In this document: positions 10,685 to 25,600 of the stretch, piece after piece
How the letters are laid out: every line of letters starts with the position of its first letter
How positions within the stretch are numbered: the stretch's first letter is position 1
Origin: Patiria miniata
Taxonomy: Eukaryota > Echinodermata > Asteroidea > Valvatida > Asterinidae
Length of the DNA stretch: 64,000 nt
Assembly: GCF_015706575.1 (NCBI RefSeq)
Contig: NW_024037062.1
Span: 8,738,811-8,802,810, forward strand
Direction of reading: 5' to 3'
Program-made: the position numbers and the translations under genes
Notes under the pieces: model-generated
Told to the model about the DNA's origin: nothing
Databases searched by the model: none
What the model saw: the letters and a program-made list of their open reading frames with translations, nothing else

Positions 10685-13600
10685 CTGCAAAATCAAGTGG
10701 CAAGTTGAATTAGCACTAATTAGCATTAATTAGTCAATTTTAGCACTAATTAATTAGCACTAATTATTGAAGACTATCATTCGCTGAAGTTAATGGAGTG
10801 TTGAGGTCAAACGATTATGGTGGCCAACGCATGTGCAATGGTCCGTGGGTTAGAACCCTGACACGAATATGATTTTTGTGTTCTTGGGCAAGACACTTTA
10901 CTACAATTGTCTCTCTCCATCTGTAAATGTGTACCTGTGAGGATAGAAACCAGATTGTGTTGATCTCGAGCTGTTGCCGAAAACTGATATCATGGTCTGG
11001 TGAACAGGGGTAATAATTGTGAAACGCTATGAGACATTTAGTAAAAAGTTCTAAAATATTATCATAATTGTGTTCTCAGATTTTAAAAGCATATAAGATC
11101 ATTTGCATTTATCCCAAACGTAACCTACCAAATTATTATCAAAATGCTTACTTGGATTAAACACCCCCTGAAATTATTCCGTCTGGCTTGCTGTCATTTA
11201 GAAGAAATCAAGGAATGTAGGTGATTTGCAACGATCAGTCAATTGACTGATTTTTGGAAATAAAGAGAGCTATGGACAAACTCGTGTTTCGTGATCAAAA
11301 TGTTGGGCATGGTTTTTCACCGTTTTCTCCGAAAAGTGTAATATCCACTGAGCTGAAACTTCAACAGGTTAGGTTTTGAACATTCTTCTTTGGATTTTGA
11401 GAGGGTGTTATTATTGGAAACGAACAAAACACATGAAACGCAAATGATCCTATATGCCTTAAAGCCAAACAACTCAAACTAGCCACGATCTGGAATTGTG
11501 AGTTTACCTGCACTGGTAACTGGTTGCCAGACCAGTCTTTTTGTTGCAAAATGAGCACCGTTTACTTGTCTTTTTCTTGGTCGTTGCTAGCGGGGTTGGC
11601 TTACTACTACTACTGACTGGTGGGAGCCGGTGACTCGGTGATACTGCAGGCAAATAGAAAATAAACGTCATTCTATAAATTTTGCGTCCAAAGTGTGATA
11701 TTTTTCCTGTCCCTGTTACCTTGGTACAGTTGTACTTTGTAATTTGCCATTCAAGTATCATTAAGAATGACTTCAAATTATTTCTTATTTGTTGGGTGGG
11801 TAGTTTGCTATTCATAATCACTCTTGGAGGATGACTGCATTAAGGAGTGCATCAGAATGACAAAATCACAGATATCTATGTATAAACAGGGACGAGAGAC
11901 AATGACACAAATACAGGTTGGATCATCTACATGTAATTTAAATACCATTTGGGCAAGTTCTGTATTTTGCCTTTTTTATGTAGAGGTGTTAATTGACATT
12001 AGACACAACACTGCTCTGGCAAACTGAACAAGATTTGAACTGTCAAATCTTGAGTGTCAAATTGACTTACGAACTTACTGTTGGTCAGAAAATGGCAAAA
12101 ATTGATCCTTATATTTCACTTCATGGTTTTTTGTTCAAAATGCATCAAAATTCCCATTGAATGGAGTCAGTTATACACGTCCATGTAGAATAAACAATGG
12201 ACGACTATGAAATGTTTTTATATAAATAAATTCAACTAAATTTAAAACAAAGTTGTAAAAAAATTGAAAACAGACATCTCTTATTAAACATGACTATTAG
12301 ACCATACAGGCATTATTATTTAAAAAACTATTCAAACTATTAAAATAAATGCAAACGGATTGACAAAAACTGTTTTTACTTACAAAGCCTTCCGTCGCGT
12401 GTTCCCGATATTCTACCTCGTATATTATGTGCAGACTGCAGGAAAGTAAGAAAGCAGGACAAACAAGACATGAACGATAGACACATAAAAAGCAAATCCC
12501 ACTTTAAGTGTATTTGTTGGGCGTGATCGGTGGAACTGCGCAATTTAAGCTATCACGCAGAAATGCCTTTCTGCGATTGGTCAAATCGCGCCGCACTATC
12601 GGTCAACCATGTCACCATCGGCCGGTTATGCCACCATCGGTCGATCGCACTTGCGATTTAAAAAAGGGAGGTCAAGTCTGAGATTTTGTACAGGGTGCAT
12701 TTTTGCACAATCGAGCAAATCCATCGACCATGCCCAACATATTCGTCAAGTTGTCAGTGTATAGTGATATAGCACAAGGTACATGTATATCAGAAAATTT
12801 GATTCCAGTAACCCCTACTATATCAGATTGGAACCAGCCAGCCGACCCCAGCAAGCTCGGTGGTCGAGTGGTTAGATGTCTGCACTAGTAAGCAGGAGGT
12901 CATGGGTTCGAGTCCCACCAGAGTAAGCTGGTGACATTTTTGCTCACAACCACTGGGGACCACACTTGAGTATACAGTGTTTATGAAAATATGTCAGTGA
13001 AGGACAAGGCCCACTTTTGAATTTATATTTGGAAAAGTTAAAACTTACAATGAGAGCAGTTCGTCCATCAGGGGTGCGAATCCGGTCCCCGTTACTGGCA
13101 CTCTTCAGCGCCGACGACGTTGTGTTCAAAGCCTGGCTGAGAGCCAACGCCCCCGACGCACCCCTTGCCCTACCGCTCCCCTTAGCCGTGTGTAAGTCCC
13201 TAGGAGCACCGCAGACAATGTCATTGATTTTGCCGTCCCTGTTGGCCTGGTTGACGAGCTCCGTGACCAGGCGGGCCTCGGCCTTGACGCCGCTTCGCTC
13301 CCTCCCGCGGGCGTCCGCCGACGTTAGCACCTGTTGGTGGACCTTGGAAGAAGTGTTGGGACGCATATCGGGCACGACCGTGGCCGTTGAGGGGGGTAAC
13401 ATGTTCCCTAGATTGGTGTAGGATCGGTGGAGGCGGGCGCTTGTTAGCGACTCGAGGGTGCGGCAAGTAGCAGGCGGGGCCGGGCTGTGGCGTTTATCGG
13501 CGGTGAGGAGCCGTCGCTCCGCCCGACTGGCGGACCCTCCTGCCAACTCACAGTCCAGGCTGCCTTTCGGGGATTCTAATTTAGCGCTGGCGTCCATGGA

Positions 13601-16600
13601 ATGATGCGCTGCTGCACTGAGTGCACCCACGGGCGGGAGGGGATTGTTCTTGTTGAGTAGAGGGGGCGATTTCTTCTTTGACACTGGTAGACGCCTTCTG
13701 ACGGCCGTGCTCTTTGGCCGGGTGGTGGTAGGTGGATGGGGCGTTTTATGCTTCTGAAAAAGACAAATTTGCTGTAACTGATGAAATAGTCAGTGCTACA
13801 ACTTCAAATCGAGGTATCCACAGATATCTTAAATTTTATTTTTGATGACTTTTCCAGGACACAATTAGGGCTTTCCATGACCAATTCGTACGCTGTTTTG
13901 GCATCTATGGAACCAATTTACAATACACTGGCCAGTCATCACCCTGAGGCAAGGGACGCCACTCCCTTTCAGCCTTCCTGTTTGACACAAGACCACTGAG
14001 CACCGCAAAGGCATCACAATGGTGCACTGAACATTCAACAAGTATAGAGCATACACGCATAAATAGGAAGTATAGCAAACTGGAATGCAAACTGGAAGAC
14101 GGCCATAGCCATCATCACGCATGGGTTGTGTAGGATTCCATGACTTTTTCCTTGGAATATCAACCTTCCACGACTCCTTGTTTTAAAGAGCAAAATATCA
14201 TGACTTTCCATGTCAGTGCATTAATTCAAGGATTTTCAATGACTGAATCCAAAACTGCCCGAGCACTGAATGGTTTTTATTGATTTTTAACCCTAACCTT
14301 CCCAAATCCTCCAAAATGCTCTTTGCAAATTGGAGGAATTTGCAGGATTGAGGCTACATGGCAAAAATGTGATGCTGATTTCAGAGGACGCACTGTGTCA
14401 AGGTCTTGGGCCGGACCTTGTGTTGTTTAAGCTCAACCGTGCATCAATTTAGGCCTAGATTATACTTGAAATCCCCTGCACTGCTCCAGGATGTCACTGG
14501 CTCTGCTTCGACATACTGACAGTGATTGCCGGAGGCTTTTGCCGGATTGAGGCAGTGGTCACCCCTCCAAGGACCACACTCAAGAAATAACGGAGAATTT
14601 GTGCAGGATTGAGGTTTCCTGCTATTTTCACATGTAGGCAGATGAAGGATTTGGCAGGATTGAGGTTGCATCCTAGCAAGCATGCCTAGGGAGTTGAAGG
14701 TAATCTTGAGTGAATAAACTCAATGTAGAACAGGTACAAATTATGGGTTATTAAAGCCAGAGTCCATCATTTGCAGCTATCCAAAAAGTAACTGGCGTCA
14801 TTATTGTTGAAAAACATACTTGGTTGAAAGATAATAAGGGGACTAGACTCCCTGTGAAATTATTCTTTCTGGCAAGCTGTCATTTTGAAGTAATCAACAA
14901 CAGAAGGCCATTCCAACGGTGCTTCTTAAGAAGCACCGTAGGAAATTTAAATTAATAGTTCGTTTTTTTATTCGGCGAAGCGCACGCAAGCATTGGCACG
15001 ATGCACATGCGCACGCGGTTGCTATAATTCGTCGGATCAGTGCGCGACATCGCGTAGCTGCAATCGGCTCAGTGAGAACATGTATAGGACGCTGAATTCA
15101 GGCCCAATTCAAAACATGATTCAGCAACTTTTGATTTGAAATCAAGATCCTAGAATGCTGTTTTTCTCGGAATATACAGCTGAAGCTGAGCTGAAACTTC
15201 ATCAGGTTAGTTGTTCAGTACCCTTCTTTAGATTTTGAGCACTTTTGTTGCTTCAAACGAACAAAATGCACAAATTACAAATGATGGACTATACCTTTAA
15301 CCCTAACTCCCTAGGCCTTTTTGCTAGGATGTAGCCTCAATCCTGCAAAATCCTCCAATTGGCCTCATGGAAAAATAGCATATAGCCTCAATCCTGCAAA
15401 TTCCTCCGTTATTTCTTGAATATGGTCCATGGAGGGATGACCACTGCCTGAATCCTGCAAAATCCTCCGGCTATGTCTGTCAATAGGCTGAGGCAGAGGC
15501 AGTGACATCCTGGAGCAGTGCGGAGGATGTCAAGTATAATCAAGGACTAAATTTATGCACGGCTGAGCATAAACAACACAAGGTCCGGCCCAAGACCTTG
15601 ACACAGTGCGTACTCCGAAATCAGCAACGCACTTTTGCCATGTAACCTCAATCCTGCAAATTCCTCCAATTTGCAAAAAGGCTTTTGGAGGATTCAGGGC
15701 GGTTTGGGTTAAAGAAGCATTTACTGACCTTTTTGCCGATTGATAGTGTCTCCATCTTGGCACGGAGGAGTTTCATTTTACTCATAGTGACGTCGTTTTC
15801 TACCGATTGCTCCTGGGACGGCACTCGTTCTTCCTCCTCCTCATCATACATGTTATTGTACATCGACGCGCCACTGAAAACAACACAATGCAATACATCA
15901 ATTAATGGTAAAAATAAAGGCCAATGGTAATTGAGACCTGTGAGGCATCGGGAATGCTTTCTGCGCATGGTAATTAAGACCTGTTAGTCTGGTTCCCAGA
16001 CCAAAAGATCCCGACTATTCTGACAAATCTTAGGTCTTGTAGCCATCACATTCAAAAACGGAACATGACGCAGCAAAGCCCCGCCCTTACGAGTGCATAC
16101 TTGAGGTACAAAACCTCAAAACAAAAACTAATATTATACTGTTGTTGCTTCAAACGTTATGATATGATATCCCAGAATATTTTTTTTTTTCAACTTTATT
16201 GACGAACACTGTTAGGTTTTTTTAAAGAACAACTTTTAAATTGTTTCCCCTATTGTTTATTTAAATTTCCTTTCAGTAAATATTTCATGTTTATATACAA
16301 CTGCTTTTCTAATGATTAAGATCCCTTTTTAAAAGCCTTCATCATTATATAAAACTTAAAAATAAATTAATTCAGTATCTTTTAATTACTACTAGTTAAA
16401 AATATTTTGTTTTATTTAATGTATATTTTAAAAAAGGCAAATCTATTGGCCTAAGCATTAGCCAATTATGACCAAATTATATGAAAGTTTTTCTTTGCAC
16501 TTCAACTGAGGAAAACAGTTGAGGAATACATGAATGGGCCACAATAAAAAAAAAAATACATGTGCTATCATACTTTTTATAAGTTTCTTGCTCACAAATG

Positions 16601-19600
16601 CTTCAAATGAGAAACACATGGGCCGCTTGCCCCGCACATAGAAACAACCCACTTCAAAGCCACAACAAATCCCGCCATATCGCTAGGTTACGACAAACAA
16701 TGGCCAACAGAGCCTAATCTTATCCCGCACACAAAAGGAAAATCAATATTCTGTCAAACACCCCCCAGGACCCCAAGGTGTGGAGAACAAAAGGCAAATG
16801 GACTCCTCAGAGTGACCAGTGTATTACCTACATGTAACTCTTTCGGAGGTGGCCGTAAAAAGGGTCAATGGTTAAGTGGTTGCAAACCTTGCAATCTTAA
16901 ATTTGAGATAACATGGTGTTTTCCACCAAATAAAATCCCATTGGCAAACATGCATTTATGCAGGACAAACAAGATGATTTTTATTCAATTAACTTCTAGT
17001 TTCTGGCTGGCGAAGAAGAAAATTGTGGTACAAACATTGGCGAACCAGAAAATCGCCATGAATATCTCAAGGAGTCAAATTTATAAAATCAAGCTTCATT
17101 TTTAAACACCCTGCTAATTTCACCCATTTCTTTTTTACACGGTGACAGAAAATTTAGTAATTTCAACCGCAAGTAAAACCAACCATAAAATGCAAACTAA
17201 TGTACAATTCTTACCGAATCAAGATCAACAGTTGAGGCTTTCTTTGGTGCCGGCCAAATTTCATGTGTCCACGGGCACACTTTTTTAAAATCACCTTTAT
17301 CATTTATTTTTCTTTTCTTTTGAACGATACCATATCAGGCGGAATAATTTCACAGGGTATTTGGTACTCTCCCTATCTTCACTTTGAGCAAGGGTTTTCG
17401 CATTAAATTAGTAGGTGCGTTTACGGGGAATTGCCAATGATTTAAATTTTGAAAGAAAACAAATACTGAAGGTGATTCAAGGTGATTTTTAAAAAAGTGT
17501 GCCCACAGACACACATTTTTACGTGCATTACATGTAGCAAAGGAATCCAGTTACAAGACCCAAAAATTTTGTTTTCTCAACATGTATAGTATCCACACAG
17601 CTGAAACTTCAACAAGGTAGTTGTTATATACACCGTTCTTAAGCTTTCAAAGGTATAGTCCATCATTTGTAATTTGTGCATTTTGTTCGTTTGAAGCAAC
17701 ACACCTACTCAAAATCTGAAGAAGGGTGCTGAACAACTAACCTGAGGAAGTTTCAGCTCAGCTTCAGTTGTATATTTCGAGAAAAACAGCATTCTAGGAT
17801 CTCGATTTCAAATCAAAAGCTGCTGAATCATGTTTTGAATTAGGCCTGAATTCAGCGTCCGAGACACGTTCTTACAAAAAAACAAACTACTAACAGAAAT
17901 TTCCAACGGTGCGTCTTAAGAAGCACCGTTGGAAAGGCCTTCTTTAGTTTATTTCTTCAAAATGACAGCATGCCAGAAAAAATAATTTCACAGGGAGTTT
18001 AGTCCCCTTACTATCTTTCAGCTAAGTACGTTTTTCAACAATAATTACGCCAGTTACTTTTTGGATAGCTGCAAATGATGGACTACAGCTTTAAACAGTT
18101 TTGTTGCTTCAAATGCATAGATGCACAAAAAACAAATGTTCCTATAGACCTTTAACCCTAACCACCAAGAATCCTTCAAAATCCTCTTTGCCGAAGTGGA
18201 GGAATATGGAGGATTGAGGTTACATGGCCAAAGTGCATTACTGATTTCATAGGATGCACTTTGTGAAGGTCTTGGGCCGGACCTTGTGTTGTTTTTGCTC
18301 AGCCATGCATAAATATAGGCCTGGATTATGCTTGAAATCCTCCGTACTGCTCCAGGATGTCACTGGCCATGCCTCAACATACTGACAGTCACTGCTGCAG
18401 GATTTTACAGAATTCAGGCAGTGATCACCCCTCCACGGACCATAATCAAGAAATAATGGAGGAGTTTGCAGGATTGAGGCCACATCCTAGCAAAAAGGCC
18501 TAGGGAGTCAGGGTTAAGTGGACAAATCTTGAAAATACTTCTCTTTTTTTTTAACTCTTTAAGAGTTCTCACCTCAATGATTCTGACAGCGGCGTCAGGG
18601 TGCCGTCGCCCCGGTCAACCACCCGGAAGAAATTCAGCTGGTCCCCCTCCCTGAACACCAGTAGCGTGACCTGACGGTTACCGGGCAGCTTCTCCCAGAT
18701 CTCGTCCCTGTTGGCTTCCATGTATTCGGCCATCTCGCGTATGGCCGGATCCTCCATTGGAACTGAAATAGGGGAAAAAGCAGGATTACAAGAGGATTTT
18801 TAAACAGAATTTTAAAAAAACTGCCCAAAGCTGCAAATGATGACTGAAATTTAAATGTTTACAGGAATCATTTATTGAACAATGTTTTGAATGTCTTTTT
18901 GTACACACATTATAATGGGTATTTTCTGAAAGCCTAATAAAATTAAAGAGGTGCACTCTGTCAGTTTTTGGTGTTTTTTTTTTTTTTTGGTGGAATGGAA
19001 AATCAGTGGCCGTACTTGTCACCTTGGTTAATACTGAAATCTCTAATCCTTTCATGGCCGGTTCATACTGCATGTGAATGATTTTAGAGGATTGAGGCAG
19101 TATCAACTTACATGTAGTTTGTGAGAAACACTAGCTGAGCGTAACTTGGGTTGACAACTTTAAAATGAAGTTAGAACACAAAAACTCAGATATGCTAGTC
19201 CAAAAATGATGGCTTTTCAATGATCACTTGACACTTACTTCTCCTGGTGTTGATGGGCCCACCTCTCATGGCTAGAACCAACTTGAGTGAACTGCTAGGA
19301 GGAATTCTAAGAACGGAGAAGAATCATTTTAAAGATTGCACAAATTCAGACATTTGAATTTTAGCCCGCCTGTGGGCGACCGAGTGAGTGAGTGTGAGTG
19401 ATATTTATACTATTGCCAGCTCATATGTGACACCCTAGCCCTGCTGAATCCAACAGGATCCAACTATGTCACATACCCGATGGAGCCTGTTGGATTGAGC
19501 AGTTTACCCCTTGTGTAGATTCCTCATCTTTCAAGGCAAATTGAATCAGAAAAGCAAAGTTCACAACTTGTAATTTAAGGAAAGCATACTTTTCTTCTCA

Positions 19601-22600
19601 GTTCAATTCAAAATGTCTGTTTCTAAATCTTTGTCGTCTTTGACAGCACAGAGCTGTGCTCAACTACAACGTGCTCAGTTTTGCCTCGTGAAATGAAACT
19701 TTCTGTCTGTCACCTCATGAAATAATTCTTACCACTACACTCATAAACATTCATTATATGTATACCAACTCGGTTTACCCAATTTAAACATCACACCACA
19801 TCTATTTTAAGCAATTTTAACACTAGCACAGATATGTCACACACCTGGGTTCTCTCAGAGAGTTTTATCTAATCTGCAGAAAATACTGAGATTTTTTTTT
19901 TTTCTTTCTTTTTTCTGATAAACTCCGCTGATGGGTTAACGTGACAAATAGGCTAATGTGACCGTCCCGCATTGCCGCACAATGTGTGAAGAATGTGTGA
20001 AGAATGACAAATGATCCGGGTTTTGAAGGGTGTCCGGGCGCGGACTTGATAAATGACTCTCTCTTCTTCGCAGACAAAGGGCTCCCTCGCGTTGGGGATG
20101 CGCTGCGCCTCAATTAAAAAAAGCGGCCTTTGACATTTTTGCATTGTGCAATGTGTGTGCAGTTGACACGAATTTACCGATAATTTCTTTTACCACCTAC
20201 ATGTATTGTGTGCAAGTGTCAATACTGGAATTTGGTTACATACACAGAATACATCAATGTTAAATGCTCAACGTTTACCTTGACATTTGTCATCTTTTGC
20301 ATAATTAAGTGGAAAATTGCCAATATCCCGCATGTGTTCGCGTGAATAATTTAAAGTGAAGTATGGATTTTGTATACGATCTACTGTCGCCGACAAAAAA
20401 GTTACCAACAATAACGCTTTGTATCCTTTGGCAAAGAAGCTTTATAAATTCTTGTTCTTCTTCTTATTTTTGTTTACCGTCGACAAAAAAGTAGCATGTA
20501 ACAATAAAGTGTGCCAATAAATCATTACAATAAAACAACATCACATGCATGTATACATGTATGTGCGTATTTTATTTTAAAAATTCCAATATTCAAACCC
20601 GCAAAAAGCTATTCGAATATTATATTTACTTGATGATCGAATATTTGAATGTTTGCACTTTTTTTTTTATAAGTTACAAAATAAAATTATTTTCCGACCT
20701 ACTTACATGTACCTGAATAATTTTTAGGCCGTTATCCTAAAACACAATTTTTTTCTCAGACTTAGACTTACACACAAAAGAAGGAAAAAATCAAATGAGT
20801 TATTCCAAACAAATGTGACAAATTTTGGCAATACTTTTCCCCATTTAAACGATCTAACATCATGTTTCGGCAGGCTTTAACTTCAAAACAAAACAAAACA
20901 AAATGCAGGAAACAAAATACCAGGAAAAAAAATACAAAAAAAAAAGCAGGAAGCATAATATGTCAAGACCACCCACAAACTCAAACAAATGCACTACTGG
21001 TCACACTTTGGATACACTGAATCTCCAACCTACTGACACAGTGCACTTTTATGCATTTTTTTTTTTGTAAATAACTGATAATGACCAACAAAAAAAAATC
21101 TGTGTATTTTACCCTTATGTATGAGGTTGAACGCTTAAGTGTACAATGCGAGCCACGATAAACATGTAAATGATCAACCATGGTTTGACTGGCTTTTAAA
21201 TGATACAAAAGTGATTACAATTGTATCAAAAACTTGGGTGTGGATTTGCGTGTACCTGTATGTACAATGTAAACACAGTGGGCTTAGAAATAGAATGTTT
21301 GCTTAGGAATAATTTACAAACTTCATAAGTTCAATCGTAAGGCCAAAAAAAACCAATAGTTCTGCTTCTGATTACATGGCATTTGAAAATAGGGTAGGTA
21401 GGTAGCGATTTTTTTTTTGGGGGGGGCCAATTTTTTTGTGTACGATCATATGGAGGTGTCTGCATGTAGTCAAGGGTAAAAGGTAGTAATTGATGATTTT
21501 CTGGGTTTTTTTCCCTCATTTTCCCAAAAACAATTAAGGTAGGGGCTGTCAAAATAGGGTAGGTAGGGTAAAACTATTATTTTTGGGGGGCCTAATCATT
21601 CAATCAAACCAAGAACTAAAGTGTTGCCATTGTTTGATTGTTGTTAGAAAAGAATGCTTCTTCAACTACAATTCACCAAACTTATCCTTACAGGTTTTTT
21701 TCTAATGTGCGTTTCCATTCAAATACCTTTTACTTATTTACGTTCATAACGCTCTTCAACAAATTTGGTGGTGTTTTTTGGATCAACCCTAACCCTCCTC
21801 AATACTTCAAAATCCTCCAGGCTGTTTTGGAGGATTTTGGAGTACTGAAGCTGAATGGCAAAAAAACTGTCGGTTGATTTTGGAGGATGCAATGTATCGA
21901 GTTCATAGGCTGTACCCAGCATTGTTTATGTTCAGCCATGCATAATTGAGGCCCAGTTTATACTGGATATCGTCCACACTGCTTCTGGATATATTCCGTA
22001 CTGCCTCATTGTATTGACATATGGCCATTTGCGAGTTAGCCACGCCCCTTAGACAACCCTTTGGAATTTTCTACGTTAAGAATTGTGTGTCTCAGATTTT
22101 GCGCGTTCCGCATCCATTTTGTATACATGCAATTGGACAATATTTCACAAGCTGCGCTGACGCCATTCTAGCGCAATAGGTCAATTACAGTGGTTGTTGG
22201 AGGATTTTGAAGGATGGAGGTCATCCCTCTACTAAACAAATCTAGAAATAACGGATGATTTTGGAGGACTGAGGCAGTATCCAATATTAACACGGATGCA
22301 GTTGGAGGGTTTTGAAGGATTGAAGATGCATCCTAGCAAAAAGGCCTAGGAGGTAGGCCAAAAAAAATATATTTCTGCTTCCGATTACATGGCATTTGAA
22401 AATAGGGTAGGTAGGTAGGGATTTTTTTGGGGGGAGGCCATTTTTTTGTGTACGATCATATGGAGGCGTCTGCGTGTAGTCAAGGGTAAAAGGTAGAAAT
22501 TGATGGTTTTGGGTGTTTTTTTCTCATTTTTCCAATAACAAAATTAAGGTAAGGGTGGTCAGAATAGGGTAGGTAGGGAAACTGGAAGCAGAAATATTGT

Positions 22601-25600
22601 TGTTTTTTTGGCCTTGGGGTAAACCAGGGATTTGAGCTTGTGTTAGTTCAACATACCCATAGTCATGCAAGCAGTAGTCGTCTTCCAGTTCCACCGACTG
22701 CCATATAAGGTGTTGCTGGCTTATGGGGATTCCTGGATATTAAAATGACGGGAAGAACAATTATTTGAAATGGATAGTGATGTAGAAATGCACAATAGAA
22801 AGACGCGTCCGCGATCACTTTACGTTCTTGTTCTTCGGGCTCACAATAACACTGGGCACATTCTGCACGATGTCACTGCTTCACCATTCAAACGCGAATC
22901 AACGACTAACGTGTCTACAACGAATTGTGGCTCTCGGACTTGAATAGAGAATGTCTCCTTTTAATATGTTATCAGGCCAAAATTGTACTGCTTTCTTTTA
23001 TTTCTTTTCTAAGGACGTTACACACGTTGTGGCTCCTGTACCCAGTAACTGGGGCGCTAGAACTCATTTTTTTGGCATTTTGGCTTGGATCGGTCATACT
23101 GATAACCGTGTCTGTAAACCACGCACGAAAATTGTAATTTCTACCCCAAGAAACTATTCAAACTCTTTTTTTTTTAAGGTGTCATTAGACTTTTTCATGG
23201 TAAGTCTATGTGCCATCTTGTTCACAGTGCAAAAAGAAAAAGCGTTGTTAGGCGCGGGCACATTTTGGAATGACCGCATGATGACTTGGAAGCGCCAAAG
23301 TTTTCCATTGACGATGCATACACAGCAACGCGTGTTAAATTTCCCCATCGGCAAGATGGCGCATATTACCGTGAAACATCTATACTACAATTCAAGGAAT
23401 CTCTGTCTGTCTGTCCGTCTGTCTGTCTGTCTGTCTGTCCGCCGATTATCTCCAGAACTGGGCACCGTATGAAGTTGAAAATCGGCGGGTGTATTGCTCG
23501 GGACACCAGAATGTGCAGTGCCAAATTTGAAGGGGTTTGGAAGAGCGGTTGTCGAAAAAGCTGCAAAAAAGCAGCATTTTTTGAGACTCAACGTGGCAGA
23601 GTATAGCCTAGAACTCCACGCACTGCTGTTCTTTTCAATTGTTTACGTCATGTTCAAGCTAAAGCGCGCGTGCTCAATATGACGCAAACAATGCAAAAAG
23701 GACGAGCACGCGCACGTGCATTGTAGGGCGATACCATTGTCCAGTATGGGTGAATAGCACTGCGTACCATATGTTTCCGTACGTGATGACTGCACGGGCA
23801 CATGCATTTTGCAGTCGATTGAACCACTATTGTAGGCGGTGGATTGAGCAACCTTACTCACGTAGGTGAGTAGCTGCACGGGCGTATTGGTGAATATCAG
23901 TGCCGGGGATGGCCTGGCGACATGTACAAAGTGCGCTCAACCTATGAGTGTGAGTTTAACATGTGAAAACAACACAATTGAATCGTGTGCGTTGTTTGCA
24001 TGATATGAGCATTTTGAAATTGCCCCTAACGAACAGGTGCATTTTTTTGACGGGCCCTGCAAAAATGACGGGCACATTGTAGGGCGATAAGCACTGCACA
24101 CTATGTCTTCGTACGTACATATACGTGAGTGGCATGCACGGGCACATGCATTTTGTACTCAACTGAGCAACCATCACTGCACTGTATGTGCCGGGGGGGG
24201 GGGGGTGACGTTTAACTGCATTTTGCAGTCGACTGAGCAACCATCACGGTGTAGGCGGTCGACTAAGTAACCCTTACTGTAGGGCGATACCATTGTCCAG
24301 TAGGGGTAAATGGATGACGACATGTGTGCGTTTAACCTGCGAGTGTGCGTTCAACCTGTGGTAGCACCATTGAATAATGTGCGTTGCTTGCAGAGCTGCA
24401 GTTCTCAACTGCCCTTTCCGAACAGGCACATTTTCGACTGGCCCTGCACTAGTCCTTACTATAATTCCAGGAATCTCTGTCTGTCTGTCTGTCCGTCTGT
24501 CTGTCCATCGATTATACCTAGAACCGGGCACCGTATGAAGTTGAAAATCGGCGGGTGTGTTGCTCGGGACAACAGAATGTGCAGTGCCAAGTTTGAAGTG
24601 GTTTGGACGAGGGGTTATCGAAAAAGCTGCAAAAAGCAGTATTTTCTGAAGCCTAGTGCGCCAGAATATAGCCTAGAACTCCGCGCACTGATGTTCTTTT
24701 CAATTGTTTACGTCATGTTTGAGCTAAAGCGCGCGTGCTTAATATGACGGCAACAATGCAAAAAGGACGGGCACATTGTAGGGCGATAGCACTGCACACC
24801 ATGTACGTACATAAAATACGTGAGTGGCATGCACGGGCACATGGATTTTGTAGTCAACCGTCACTGCACTGTATGTAGGCGGTCGACTGAGCAAATACAA
24901 TATGGTATCCCCCTACAACTACGCCCTACAGTTGTAGGGCGATACCTAGTCCGAAAATTTGGGACTCTCAATACTGTGTATGAGAGTCCCAAAACTTAAG
25001 GTATTGAAAACATGCAAAACAAGAAAATAGATTGGCGCCTAAAACAACCAGTCCAACACAGCTTCAGTACTGCATCAATCAACCATGCCAAAAGAATTTA
25101 AGAAACATGTGTCATGAAGCGGGAACTAGTCTCAATTTACTACACATTTCTCCATAGTCAAGCCACCAGACTATTGTCTATTGACACTGAATGAAGAGGT
25201 CAGTCTTTTCAAATAGTTGGACCATGGTTGGACATGTACCAGTCTAGTATTTAGCCCCATTTTGAAATCAGTTGACTTCCCTCTCATGTGTAAAATATTG
25301 AAGAAATGTCTCCTTTAAAAATTGAATTTGGTCTGCAAACTTGGTTGGTGAAATTCTGAGGACATTTTCTTTGCCCACGTGGAATTTTTGGAGAAATTTG
25401 CTGGCTAAACTGTGAGTAAAGTTGGCCTGATTTAGTTTTGCACGTTTCAGAGCACTCCAGAGCCCTGTCTGGGCGATACCATATTGTCCAGTAGGGGTAA
25501 ATATCAGTGCCGGGGGGTGACGACATTTTGTGCGTTTAACTTGCGAGTGTGCGTTCACACCATTGAGCTGCAGTTCTCAACTGCCCCTTCCCAACACGCA

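Noticed and set aside
12851..12921. Possible tRNA gene
   Set aside because: A and B boxes are present but the acceptor ends do not pair; several similar copies in the window point to a SINE family.
13017..13421. 134-codon plus-strand open frame
   Set aside because: It is the complement of the GC-rich ZFAND4 exon 6 and has no family resemblance.
14287..18517. CCCTAAC ends as interstitial telomere repeats
   Set aside because: Only one or two TTAGGG-like words at element ends; they are terminal repeats flanked by TTAA.
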